A stretch of DNA of 16,661 nt from positions 1-16,661 of the forward strand of contig CALKUR010000069.1 in NCBI GenBank assembly GCA_937996725.1, written 5' to 3'. Positions 6,038 to 14,108 of the stretch are shown in pieces (position 1 is the stretch's first letter; the number at the start of each line of letters is the position of its first letter). This DNA is from an uncultured Dechloromonas sp. GTDB taxonomy: Bacteria > Pseudomonadota > Gammaproteobacteria > Burkholderiales > Rhodocyclaceae. The notes under the pieces are model-generated. The model worked only from the letters and a program-made list of their open reading frames with translations, was not told the origin of the DNA and made no database searches. Made by a program: the position numbers and the translations under genes.

Positions 6038-7735
6038 TTAGCCCTGTTGGTTCATCTTGGCTTTCAGCAGCGCGCCCAGATTGGTCGTGCCGGTGGCAGC
6101 GCCAGCGCTGTCGGCAGCCAGTTTCTGCATGGCTTCGTGCTGTTCAGCCTGATCCTTGGCTTTGATCGACAGGTTGATCGAACGCGTCTTACGATCCACG
6201 TTGGTGATCATCGTTTCGAGTTCTTCGCCCACCTTAACGTGCTGGCTCAGATCTTCGATGCGATCACGCGAGAATTCGGAAGCGCGCAGATAACCTTCGA
6301 CGTCGTCAGCCAGCTGGATGACCGCACCACGAGCGTCAACGCTCTTGACGGTGCCATTAACCAGGCTGTTCTTGTCGTGCATGGCCACGAACGAGGTGAA
6401 CGGGTCTCCGTCCATCTGCTTCATGCCCAGCGAGATACGCTCTTTGTCGATGTCGATGGCCAGAACGATGGCTTCAACTTCGTCGCCCTTCTTGAAGTTG
6501 CGGATGGCTTCTTCGCCAGCAACGTTCCACGACAGATCCGACAGGTGCACCAGACCATCGATGCCGCCGTCCAGACCAATGAAGATACCGAAGTCGGTGA
6601 TCGACTTGATAGCGCCCTTGATCTTGTCGCCCTTCTTGAAGTTCAGGCCGAAATCCTGCCACGGGTTCGACAGGCACTGCTTCATACCCAGCGAAATACG
6701 GCGGCGGTCTTCGTCGATCTCGAGGATCATGACTTCGACTTCGTCGCCCAGTTGAACGACCTTGGACGGATGAATGTTCTTGTTGGTCCAGTCCATTTCA
6801 GACACGTGAACCAGACCTTCGATACCCTGTTCGATTTCAACGAACGCACCGTAGTCGGTCAGGTTGGTGACCTTGCCGAACAGACGGGTCTGTGCCGGGT
6901 AACGACGCGAGATACCGACCCACGGATCGTCGCCCAGTTGCTTCAGGCCCAGCGAGACGCGGTTCTTTTCGGTATCGAACTTGAGGACCTTGGCAGTGAC
7001 TTCGTCGCCCACGGCCAGCACTTCGGACGGGTGACGGACACGGCGCCAAGCCAGATCGGTGATGTGCAGCAGACCATCGATGCCGCCGAGATCGACGAAT
7101 GCACCGTAGTCGGTGATGTTCTTGACGACGCCCTTGATGATGGCACCCTCTTGCAGGGTTTCCAGCAGCTTCTGGCGGTCTTCACCCATGTTCTCTTCGA
7201 GGACAGCGCGACGCGACAGCACAACGTTGTTACGCTTGCGATCGAGCTTGATGACCTTGAACTCCATGGTCTTGCCTTCGAACGGCGTGGTGTCCTTGAC
7301 CGGACGAGTATCGACCAGCGAACCCGGCAGGAAGGCGCGAACGCTGTTGACCATAACCGTCAGACCACCCTTCACCTTACCGGTGATGGCGCCAGTGACC
7401 AGCGAGCCGTCGTTCAGAGCGGCTTCCAGCGAGTTCCAGGCGGCGATACGCTTGGCGCGGTCACGCGACAGACGGGTTTCACCGAAACCGTCTTCGAGCG
7501 ATTCAATGGCGACCTGGACGAAATCGCCCACGGCGACTTCCAGCTCACCCTGATCGTTCAGGAATTCGTGTACGGGGACGTAGCTTTCGGACTTGAGTCC
7601 GGCGTTGACGACCACAAAATTCTGGTCAACGCGCACCACTTCTGCAGTGATGACTTCACCTTGGCGCATATCCTGCAGTGCAAGGCTTTCTTCAAATAAG
7701 GCGGCAAAACTTTCGAGCGTATCGGTTTGAGACAT
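6038..7735 (-). CDS. rpsA: 30S ribosomal protein S1
   Basis: 565 aa. It binds mRNA on the 30S subunit and is required for initiation on structured messages. Six S1 (OB-fold) domains can be traced at about residues 23-90, 108-172, 193-261, 278-348, 365-435 and 452-521. The third to fifth are the best conserved (repeated D-Y-G-A-F-V or D-F-G-I-F-I and the closing S-L-G-M-K-Q type strand). The N-terminus (E-S-F-A-A-L-F-E-E-S-L) is the segment that binds ribosomal protein uS2. I chose ATG 7733-7735, with AGGAA 11 bases upstream; the longer frame starts at a TTG at 7756 that would swallow this ribosome binding site. S1 in E. coli represses its own translation through its leader; the 132-base leader gap here holds a hairpin that might serve similarly. 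Confidence 0.97.
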   Translation of the reverse strand: MSQTDTLESFAALFEESLALQDMRQGEVITAEVVRVDQNFVVVNAGLKSESYVPVHEFLNDQGELEVAVGDFVQVAIESLEDGFGETRLSRDRAKRIAAWNSLEAALNDGSLVTGAITGKVKGGLTVMVNSVRAFLPGSLVDTRPVKDTTPFEGKTMEFKVIKLDRKRNNVVLSRRAVLEENMGEDRQKLLETLQEGAIIKGVVKNITDYGAFVDLGGIDGLLHITDLAWRRVRHPSEVLAVGDEVTAKVLKFDTEKNRVSLGLKQLGDDPWVGISRRYPAQTRLFGKVTNLTDYGAFVEIEQGIEGLVHVSEMDWTNKNIHPSKVVQLGDEVEVMILEIDEDRRRISLGMKQCLSNPWQDFGLNFKKGDKIKGAIKSITDFGIFIGLDGGIDGLVHLSDLSWNVAGEEAIRNFKKGDEVEAIVLAIDIDKERISLGMKQMDGDPFTSFVAMHDKNSLVNGTVKSVDARGAVIQLADDVEGYLRASEFSRDRIEDLSQHVKVGEELETMITNVDRKTRSINLSIKAKDQAEQHEAMQKLAADSAGAATGTTNLGALLKAKMNQQG

Positions 7736-7795
7736 GAGAGAGAGGTTTCCTGACAAGAGCGATGCTGAAGACCAGCATTCGTTCCACCGGTTGGT

Positions 7796-7823
7796 AAGTT
7801 AAAAATGACAAAAAGCCTGTCCA
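7796..7823 (-). promoter_or_regulatory. Weak promoter candidate for rpsA
   Basis: Minus strand: TGGACA (7818-7823, five of six -35 bases) and TAACTT (7796-7801, three of six -10 bases) with a 16-base spacer. A start near 7790 would give a leader of about 55 bases. It lies in the only sizeable gap of the right-hand gene block, where a separate rpsA promoter is expected, but the -10 is poor. Confidence 0.28.
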
Positions 7824-7824
7824 C

Positions 7825-7842
7825 GTGACCATCCTTGGTCAC
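7825..7842 (-). repeat. Perfect 6-bp hairpin upstream of rpsA
   Basis: GTGACC and GGTCAC flank a six-base loop on the minus strand, 25 bases after the aroA-cmk stop codon. T-rich stretches follow only about ten bases beyond the stem, too far for a normal intrinsic terminator. It may be a weak attenuator, an mRNA 3'-end hairpin for aroA-cmk or an operator just upstream of the promoter candidate. Confidence 0.4.
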
Positions 7843-7867
7843 ACGAACCCGCCCATTGTCGTTGGGT

Positions 7868-9823
7868 TTACGACGCTCGGTTGCTGGACCAATCGAGCAC
7901 TTGAGCCACCGCTTGTTCAATGGTGAGTGTCGATGTTTCCAGAAGCCGGGCATCGGCTTCTTGCCGGAGTGGTGCCACAGGTCGCGCCGCATCGCGGGCA
8001 TCCCGATCCTCCAAATCCTGCAGAATGTCGTGCAGTTTAGCGGAAAATCCTTTGTCGATCAACTGCTTGTAACGACGTTCGGCCCGAATGGCCGCCGTCG
8101 CCGTCAAAAAGACCTTGGTCGTCGCATCGGGGAAGACCACCGAGCCCATATCCCGGCCATCGGCCACCAGCCCCGGTGCCTGGCGGAACGCCCGCTGGCG
8201 TAGCAGCAAAGCCTCACGCACAGCCGGCAGCGCGCCCACGGTGGAGGCACCAATGCCCATTTCCTCGGTGCGGAACTGATCATCGACGACTTCGTCGCCC
8301 AGATAGGTCTGGCCGCCTTCAAAACGCACCGGCAACTGTGCCGCGATCCGCGCCACGGCGGCTTCGTCGTGCCAATCGATGCCGGCTTTACGGGCCGCCA
8401 AGGCGGTCAGGCGATACAGCGCCCCCGAGTCCAGGTAGTGCCAGCCCAGCGCTTGGGCCACCCGTTGCGACACGGTGCCCTTGCCCGACGCCGAAGGACC
8501 ATCAATCGCAATCACCGGTACCGGCGTGGTGACTTCGGCAAAGCGTTCGAAATAATCGGGGAATGTCTTGGCCGTGCAACCCGGATCCAGAATGCGCAGC
8601 GGCGTGGCCAGCGTCATCAGCGAGAAGCACATCGCAATGCGGTGGTCGTCGTAGGTTTCGATCTCGGCACAATGCAAGGTGCTCAGATCCGCCGGCGGGA
8701 TCACGGTCAGCGTATCAGCCGTCGTCTCCACCGTGCCGCCAAGCTTACGCAGCTCATTGGCCATGGCATCAATGCGGTCAGTTTCTTTGACGCGCCAGCT
8801 GGCAATGCCCGTCAGCTTGGTTGGGCCCTTGGCGAAGACTGCGGCAGGCACCAGCGTCATGGCCGCATCGGGAATGGCCAAACAATCCTGCTCAATACCC
8901 TTCAATACGCCATCGGCCGGTGCCGCGGCTTCGATCCAGTTCGGGCCCATCGTAATGCGTGCCCCCATGGCGGCCAGCGCATCGGCAAAGCGGATGTCAC
9001 CCTGCACCGAGTCGGCGCCGACACCTTCCACACGCACCGGGCCACCGCCCATGGCACCGAGTGCCAAAAAGTACGAGGCCGATGAGGCATCACCTTCCAC
9101 ATACACCACGCCCGGCGAGCGATAACGCGCCCCGGCGGGCACGGTAAATTTCTGCCAGCCATCGCGTTGCACCTCGACGCCAAAGCGGCGCATCGCCGCC
9201 AGCGTGATCTCGATGTACGGTTTAGAGATCAGTTCGCCCACCACTTCCACCGTCACGGTGCGATCCAGCAGCGGCAAAGCCATCAGCAAACCGGTGAGGA
9301 ATTGGCTCGATACGTTGCCTTTGACCGGTACCGTCACGGCACCGTTATTCACACCGGGTTGAATCTGCAGCGGCGGGTACCCCTCATTGGCCAGATACCT
9401 AATGTCTGCGCCCAAGTGACGTAGGGCATCGACGAGATCGCCAATCGGGCGTTCGTGCATACGTGGCACGCCCGACAGATGGTATGCACCACCGGCCAGC
9501 GCCAGTGCTGCTGTCAGCGGACGGAATGCCGTACCGGCATTGCCCAGAAATAACTCAGCAGACTTCACAGGCAACTTGCCGCCACAACCCGCGACCTTAA
9601 TCGCACCCTCGCCCGCTGGCGTGACCGTCACGCCCAGCAGATTCAGCGCATCGAGCATCCGATCGGTATCATCCGACTTGAGCAGATCACGCACTTCGGT
9701 CGTGCCTTCGGCCAATGCCGCCAATAACAAAATGCGGTTAGACAGACTCTTCGAACCGGGCAAACGCACGGTGCCGCGACCAGACAAGATCGCCGGCAGA
9801 TCAATAAAGGGAAGCTTGCTCAT
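7868..9823 (-). CDS. aroA-cmk: Fused 3-phosphoshikimate 1-carboxyvinyltransferase / cytidylate kinase
   Basis: 651 aa in one uninterrupted frame. Residues 1 to about 430 are EPSP synthase, which joins shikimate-3-phosphate and PEP. Visible motifs are G-S-K-S-L-S-N-R (23-30), G-N-A-G-T-A-F-R-P-L (94-103), K-E-T-D-R (346-350) and D-D-H-R-I-A-M (392-398), a class I (E. coli-type) active site. Residues about 436-651 are CMP/dCMP kinase, with the P-loop G-P-S-A-S-G-K-G-T (442-450) and D-S-G-A-L-Y-R (465-471). Almost no linker separates them: residue V431 stands where the Met of a free-standing Cmk would be, so the fusion probably arose by loss of a stop codon between adjacent genes. I chose the ATG at 9821-9823; the TTG codon just before it is less likely. 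The gene lies 20 bases after tyrA. Such fusions are annotated in several betaproteobacterial lineages. Confidence 0.96.
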   Translation of the reverse strand: MSKLPFIDLPAILSGRGTVRLPGSKSLSNRILLLAALAEGTTEVRDLLKSDDTDRMLDALNLLGVTVTPAGEGAIKVAGCGGKLPVKSAELFLGNAGTAFRPLTAALALAGGAYHLSGVPRMHERPIGDLVDALRHLGADIRYLANEGYPPLQIQPGVNNGAVTVPVKGNVSSQFLTGLLMALPLLDRTVTVEVVGELISKPYIEITLAAMRRFGVEVQRDGWQKFTVPAGARYRSPGVVYVEGDASSASYFLALGAMGGGPVRVEGVGADSVQGDIRFADALAAMGARITMGPNWIEAAAPADGVLKGIEQDCLAIPDAAMTLVPAAVFAKGPTKLTGIASWRVKETDRIDAMANELRKLGGTVETTADTLTVIPPADLSTLHCAEIETYDDHRIAMCFSLMTLATPLRILDPGCTAKTFPDYFERFAEVTTPVPVIAIDGPSASGKGTVSQRVAQALGWHYLDSGALYRLTALAARKAGIDWHDEAAVARIAAQLPVRFEGGQTYLGDEVVDDQFRTEEMGIGASTVGALPAVREALLLRQRAFRQAPGLVADGRDMGSVVFPDATTKVFLTATAAIRAERRYKQLIDKGFSAKLHDILQDLEDRDARDAARPVAPLRQEADARLLETSTLTIEQAVAQVLDWSSNRAS

Positions 9824-9843
9824 CAAGACTATCTACAGTGAAA

Positions 9844-10704
9844 TCAGTGTGACCAATTCTGGCGTTTGTCGCGGGCATTCGCGAAGATGGTTTGCAACGC
9901 TTCGCCATCGCTATTCACCAGCGCCTGACGCAGTTGCATGAGGGCGGCGTTGTAACGATCCAGCTCGGCCAATAAGGCAGTGCGATTGGCCAGCGCAATA
10001 TCACGCCACATTTCCGGGTGGCTCGCCGCAATACGCGTGAAGTCACGGAAACCCGCAGCCGCATAATCAAAGAGCTGATCGGCGTTCTGTCGTTTGGCAA
10101 ACTCATCGACCAGCGCATAAGCCAACAGATGTGGCAGATGGCTCACGGCAGCAAACACGCGGTCGTGCGTTTCTGCATCGAGAATGCGCACATCGGCACC
10201 GCAGAGTTCCCAGGCACGCTTCACTTTGTCGATATCTTCGACCGCGTTCTCCAGCAGCGGCGTCAACACCACCTTACGGCCCTGGTACAGATCTGGGCGC
10301 GAGGCAGCCGCGCCACTGCTCTCGGCACCGGCAATCGGGTGCCCCGGCACAAACTGGTTGATGCGGTTGCCAAAAGCGGCACGCGCCGCTTCGACCACAT
10401 CGCTCTTGGTGCTGCCAGCATCGGTAACGATGGTGTGCTCACCCAGATACGGCGCGATGCGCTGAAAAATTTCCGGCATCTGGCCGACCGGCGTAGCGAC
10501 CAGAATCAGATCGGCCTCGCGCACATCGGCACCGGGGTTGATGCCCACCTCGTCGATGATACCGAGGTCATAGGCCGTCTTCAGGCTCTTCGGTGTACGA
10601 CCAAAGCCAACGATATCGTCAGCGGCATGTGCCGCCTTGAGGCCGCGCGCGAAGGAGGCACCAATCAGACCCACACCGAAGATCAAGACTTTTTTGAAAT
10701 GCAT
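9844..10704 (-). CDS. tyrA: Prephenate (or cyclohexadienyl) dehydrogenase
   Basis: 286 aa, a stand-alone TyrA without a chorismate mutase domain. It oxidatively decarboxylates prephenate to 4-hydroxyphenylpyruvate (or arogenate to tyrosine) in tyrosine synthesis. The Rossmann motif G-V-G-L-I-G is at 10-15. H122 in G-H-P-I-A-G-A-E is the catalytic-region histidine, and S-H-L-P-H at 188-192 is the second conserved block. At the end of beta-strand 2 the sequence is G-F-G-R (33-36) with no acidic residue; an Asp or Glu there normally selects NAD+, so NADP+ use is possible (inference). Prephenate versus arogenate preference cannot be read here. The gene starts 27 bases after hisC and is followed by aroA-cmk. 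No ACT domain is present. Confidence 0.94.
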   Translation of the reverse strand: MHFKKVLIFGVGLIGASFARGLKAAHAADDIVGFGRTPKSLKTAYDLGIIDEVGINPGADVREADLILVATPVGQMPEIFQRIAPYLGEHTIVTDAGSTKSDVVEAARAAFGNRINQFVPGHPIAGAESSGAAASRPDLYQGRKVVLTPLLENAVEDIDKVKRAWELCGADVRILDAETHDRVFAAVSHLPHLLAYALVDEFAKRQNADQLFDYAAAGFRDFTRIAASHPEMWRDIALANRTALLAELDRYNAALMQLRQALVNSDGEALQTIFANARDKRQNWSH

Positions 10705-10731
10705 GGCGTGGCCCTGTTCCCTATCCCGATC

Positions 10732-11823
10732 TCAGGCGAGCGCTGCTTTAAGCGCTTGCAGGAAGCGGGTGTTCTCCGCTTCGGTACCAATGGTCACGCG
10801 CAACCAGTCGTGCATGGCATAACCGGCCAGCGGGCGAATGATGACGCCTTGCTTGAGCAGTTTCTGGTTCACGGTCGCCGCATCTGGCACATGGAAGGTA
10901 ATAAAGTTCGCATGCGATGGCAGATGCTTGAGACCCAGCGCATCCAGTCCCGCCACAATCTGTTGCATACCATCGGCGTTGAGCTGATAGCTCTGCGCCA
11001 AAAACTCGGCATCTTCCAGCGCGGCAATTGCGCCAGCCAGCGCCAAGTTGTTGCAGTTGAATGGCTGACGCACACGGTTCATCAAATCAGCGACTGCCGG
11101 GCTACACAGCGCAAAGCCAATGCGCAGACCGGCCATGCCGTAGATCTTGGAGAAGGTACGCGTAATCACCAGGTTGTCGAATTCCGACAGCCACTCGGTG
11201 GTGTCCACGCGCAACGCCGGCGACAGGTATTCGTTATAGGCTTCATCGAGCACCACGACCACATTCTTCGGCAGGTCGGCGATGAAAGCTTTGAGCGCGT
11301 CGTATGGCAAAAAGGTGCCCGTCGGATTGTTCGGATTGGCGACCCAGACGATGCGCGTATCAGCGCGCACGGCAGCACGCATCGCGCTCAGGTCATGTGC
11401 ATAGTCCTTAGCCGGTGCGGCGATACATTCACCGCCCACGCCCATCGTCGCCAACGGGTAGACCGCAAAAGCATGTGCCGAGAAGACGGCCGAGCGGCAC
11501 GGTGCCAAAAAGACTTGGGCGATCAATTCGAGCACATCGTTCGAACCATTCCCCAGCACGACCTGATTTGCCGTCACACCGGCGTATTTGGCCAGTGCCG
11601 CTTTCAGTTCAAAATCATCCGGGTAACGCGCCAAGCCATCGACGGCCGCTTGCACAGCGGCACGCGCCTTCGGGCTCATGCCCAAAGGGTTTTCGTTCGA
11701 AGCGAGTTTGATGATCGAATCAACTGGCAAACCCAATTCGCGCGCCACCTCCGTAATGGGCTTACCGGGTTGGTACGGCGCGATCTGTTTGATATTACCT
11801 AAGGCGTGGTCGAGCAGATTCAT
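10732..11823 (-). CDS. hisC: Histidinol-phosphate / aromatic aminotransferase
   Basis: 363 aa, a class I/II PLP-dependent aminotransferase of the HisC family. S-N-E-N-P-L-G is at 42-48, N-P-N-N-P-T-G at 163-169, D-E-A-Y at 193-196, the PLP-binding lysine is K226 in T-F-S-K, and R234 lies in G-L-R-I-G-F. It transfers an amino group from glutamate to imidazole-acetol phosphate in histidine synthesis. In this gene neighbourhood (pheA on one side, tyrA on the other) it corresponds to the 'hisHb' member of the aromatic supraoperon and probably also aminates phenylpyruvate and 4-hydroxyphenylpyruvate; that dual role is inferred from context. A frame extending 49 codons upstream overlaps pheA and gives an unrelated Arg-rich segment, so I use the ATG at 11821-11823, 14 bases after the pheA stop. 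No clear ribosome binding site is seen, suggesting translational coupling. Confidence 0.93.
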   Translation of the reverse strand: MNLLDHALGNIKQIAPYQPGKPITEVARELGLPVDSIIKLASNENPLGMSPKARAAVQAAVDGLARYPDDFELKAALAKYAGVTANQVVLGNGSNDVLELIAQVFLAPCRSAVFSAHAFAVYPLATMGVGGECIAAPAKDYAHDLSAMRAAVRADTRIVWVANPNNPTGTFLPYDALKAFIADLPKNVVVVLDEAYNEYLSPALRVDTTEWLSEFDNLVITRTFSKIYGMAGLRIGFALCSPAVADLMNRVRQPFNCNNLALAGAIAALEDAEFLAQSYQLNADGMQQIVAGLDALGLKHLPSHANFITFHVPDAATVNQKLLKQGVIIRPLAGYAMHDWLRVTIGTEAENTRFLQALKAALA

Positions 11824-11837
11824 GGTGATTCGACGAA

Positions 11838-12947
11838 TTAGTAAACGGCACCCGGGTACGAACCCAGCACTTTGAGATAGGCGGCTTCGGCGGCGAGCTT
11901 CTCTAGCGCGCTCTTCACCGGCTCTTCGTCCACATGGCCTTCGATATCCACAAAGAAGACGTATTCCCACAGCGCATGGCGTGCCGGGCGCGATTCCAGA
12001 CGGGTCATCGACACCCCGGCTTGCGCCAGTGGTGCCAGCAACGCCTGCAGTGCACCGGTACGATTCGGTGTCGACAGAATCAGCGAGGTTTTATCCTGAC
12101 CTGAAGGGCCGGCGGCAAAACGCCCCAGCACCAAGAAGCGCGTCGTGTTATTCGGTTCGTCTTCGATATTGCTGGCCAGATGCGGCAACTGATAACGCTC
12201 GGCGGCGGCTTCGCCCGCAATCGCCGCCCAGGTCGGGTTCTCCGCAACCAGACGCGCGGCTTCGGCATTGCTCGCCACCGGAATACGCGGCACATCCGGC
12301 AGATGGCGGTTCAACCACTCGTGACACTGCGCCAACGACTGCGCGTGCGACACCACCTGTGTGATCTGCTTCAGTTCCGTCGCGCGGCTCAGCAGATTCT
12401 GATGAATGCGCACGACCACTTCGCCGCAGATCTTGAGCGAAGTACCGAGCAGCAGATCCATGGTGCGACCCACGGCACCCTCGGTCGAATTTTCGACGGG
12501 GACAACCGCGTATTCGGCATGGCCGGCTTCGACATCGCGGAAAACGTCATCAATCGACGACTGCGGCAGCAGTCGCACGGCATGACCAAAGTGCTTAACC
12601 GCAGCGGACTCCGAGAAGGTACCCAGCGGGCCAAGGAAGGCCACACCAATTGGCTGCTCTAGCGCCAAGCAAGCCGACATCACTTCACGGAACAAGCGCG
12701 TAATGGTTTCGTCAGGCAGCGGACCCTGGTTCAGCTCCTGCAAACGGCGCAGCACCTGTGCTTCGCGTTCGGGGCGGTAGATGAAACCGTCATCGCCGAA
12801 GCGCGCCTTGATCTCACCGACTTCACGCGCGCAACCGGCGCGTTGATTCAACAGATCGAGCAGCGTGCTGTCGATACCGTCGATTTTTTGGCGCACAACG
12901 GCCAGCGCCTCTTGAAGGGTCTGTCCTGCCGACTTGTCTGAACCCAT
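11838..12947 (-). CDS. pheA: Bifunctional chorismate mutase / prephenate dehydratase (P-protein)
   Basis: 369 aa. Residues about 10-98 are an AroQ-type chorismate mutase (R19, R36 and the R-P-E-R-E stretch at 58-62). Residues about 100-277 are prephenate dehydratase, with N-S-T-E-G at 153-157 and the catalytic T-R-F at 269-271. Residues about 286-365 are an ACT domain carrying G-A-L (298-300) and E-S-R-P (318-321), the elements that bind phenylalanine. It converts chorismate to prephenate and then to phenylpyruvate, with expected feedback inhibition by Phe. A TTG at 12960 opens a slightly longer frame, but the ATG at 12945-12947 has GGGAG at the right distance and is preferred. The gene is 31 bases after serC and 14 bases before hisC. 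Confidence 0.96.
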   Translation of the reverse strand: MGSDKSAGQTLQEALAVVRQKIDGIDSTLLDLLNQRAGCAREVGEIKARFGDDGFIYRPEREAQVLRRLQELNQGPLPDETITRLFREVMSACLALEQPIGVAFLGPLGTFSESAAVKHFGHAVRLLPQSSIDDVFRDVEAGHAEYAVVPVENSTEGAVGRTMDLLLGTSLKICGEVVVRIHQNLLSRATELKQITQVVSHAQSLAQCHEWLNRHLPDVPRIPVASNAEAARLVAENPTWAAIAGEAAAERYQLPHLASNIEDEPNNTTRFLVLGRFAAGPSGQDKTSLILSTPNRTGALQALLAPLAQAGVSMTRLESRPARHALWEYVFFVDIEGHVDEEPVKSALEKLAAEAAYLKVLGSYPGAVY

Positions 12948-12952
12948 GTCCG

Positions 12953-12957
12953 CTCCC
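12953..12957 (-). promoter_or_regulatory. Ribosome binding site deciding the pheA start
   Basis: GGGAG on the minus strand, five bases before the ATG at 12945-12947. It lies inside the longer TTG-initiated frame and therefore argues for the shorter protein. Confidence 0.6.
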
Positions 12958-12978
12958 GGCAACCAGTTGTATGCGTTA

Positions 12979-14091
12979 TTACCCGTGACGACGCATGAAG
13001 TCGTTCATGAAACCGACCAGCGCCTGCACGCCTTCGATGGGCATGGCGTTATAAATTGACGCGCGCATGCCGCCCACCAGTTTATGCCCTTTCAACGCCA
13101 GCAGGCCGGCTTTTTCCGATTCTTCCAGGAAGACCGAATCGAGCGCCTTGTCTTTGAGCGTAAACGGCACGTTCATCCACGAGCGGCAATCCAGCGCGAT
13201 GGGGTTGGCGTAGAAACCACCGCTGCCATCGATCGCCTTGTAGAGCAGCTCGGCCTTGGCCTGATTCTGTTTGGCAATCGCCGGCAAACCACCCTGCTTG
13301 AGCAGCCACTCGAATACCAGACCGGCCATATAGATAGCAAAGGTCGGCGGCGTGTTGAGCATCGAGGTATTCTTTTCTTCTTCGGCGTAATCCAGCAGCG
13401 CCGGAATTGCTTTCGAAGCCTTACCCAACAGATCTTTGCGGATGATCACCAACGTCACGCCGGCCGGGCCAATGTTTTTCTGCGCGCCGGCGTAGATCAT
13501 GCCGTAATCACGCACGTTCATCGGACGCGACAGAATGTTCGACGACATATCCGCGATGAGCGGTACATTGTTGGCAACTGAGTTCTGCACCGCGCCGCCC
13601 AATTGCTTGAGATCAAAAACTTCAACGCCGCCAATGGTTTCGTTGCTGCAGAAATGCAGGTACTTGGCCTTGGGGTTCAGCGTCATCGCAGCCGGATCGA
13701 CCAAACGCGTGAACGAGGCATCCGCACTGGTGCCAGCTTCGCGAATCGCATCGCCGTACAAACGCTGGCCTGCTTTCACGGCTTTTTCCGACCAGGCACC
13801 CGTCGTCAGGTAATCGGCCGAACCGCCGTCGAGCAGATTCATCGGAATCTGCGAAAATTGCAGCGTGGCACCACCCTGCAAAAACAGAATGGCGTAATCC
13901 TCGGGGATATCCATCAGCTGGCGCAGATCAGCAACAATCTTTTCGTAGATGCCGGTGTAGATCTTGCCGCGATGGCTCATCTCCATCACGCCACAACCCA
14001 CGCCATGCCAATCAGGCAGCTCGTCGCGTACCTGCTCCAGCACCGCCAGAGGGATCGTTGCCGGACCTGCCGAAAAATTCCAGAGACGCAT
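12979..14091 (-). CDS. serC: Phosphoserine aminotransferase
   Basis: 370 aa, close to the usual 360 or so. This class V PLP aminotransferase converts 3-phosphohydroxypyruvate plus glutamate to phosphoserine; it also acts on the 4-phosphoerythronate-derived substrate in pyridoxal phosphate synthesis. N-F-S-A-G-P (5-10) is the diagnostic N-terminus, Q-G-G-A-T-L-Q-F is at 72-79, D-M-S-S-N at 181-185, and the PLP-binding lysine is K205 in G-A-Q-K-N-I-G-P. It starts 17 bases after gyrA and precedes pheA, the order found in the conserved supraoperon. Putting serC with the aromatic genes may link serine and PLP supply to the PLP-dependent aminotransferase step, which is inference. No anomalies are seen. 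Confidence 0.97.
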   Translation of the reverse strand: MRLWNFSAGPATIPLAVLEQVRDELPDWHGVGCGVMEMSHRGKIYTGIYEKIVADLRQLMDIPEDYAILFLQGGATLQFSQIPMNLLDGGSADYLTTGAWSEKAVKAGQRLYGDAIREAGTSADASFTRLVDPAAMTLNPKAKYLHFCSNETIGGVEVFDLKQLGGAVQNSVANNVPLIADMSSNILSRPMNVRDYGMIYAGAQKNIGPAGVTLVIIRKDLLGKASKAIPALLDYAEEEKNTSMLNTPPTFAIYMAGLVFEWLLKQGGLPAIAKQNQAKAELLYKAIDGSGGFYANPIALDCRSWMNVPFTLKDKALDSVFLEESEKAGLLALKGHKLVGGMRASIYNAMPIEGVQALVGFMNDFMRRHG

Positions 14092-14108
14092 GCTGTTACC
14101 CCGGATGA

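Noticed and set aside
6047..7699. 550-codon open frame on the plus strand opposite rpsA
   Set aside because: It is an antisense shadow of the strongly biased rpsA codons; the minus-strand frame is unmistakably ribosomal protein S1, and the antisense product shows no recognisable domain.
10018..11802. 594-codon open frame on the plus strand opposite tyrA and hisC
   Set aside because: It spans two well-supported minus-strand genes and the gap between them, and its translation is rich in His, Arg and Gln typical of antisense frames of GC-rich genes.
11824..11970. 49-residue N-terminal extension of HisC
   Set aside because: It overlaps the pheA 3' end, is Arg-rich and unrelated to the family; the ATG at 11821-11823 gives the normal HisC N-terminus.
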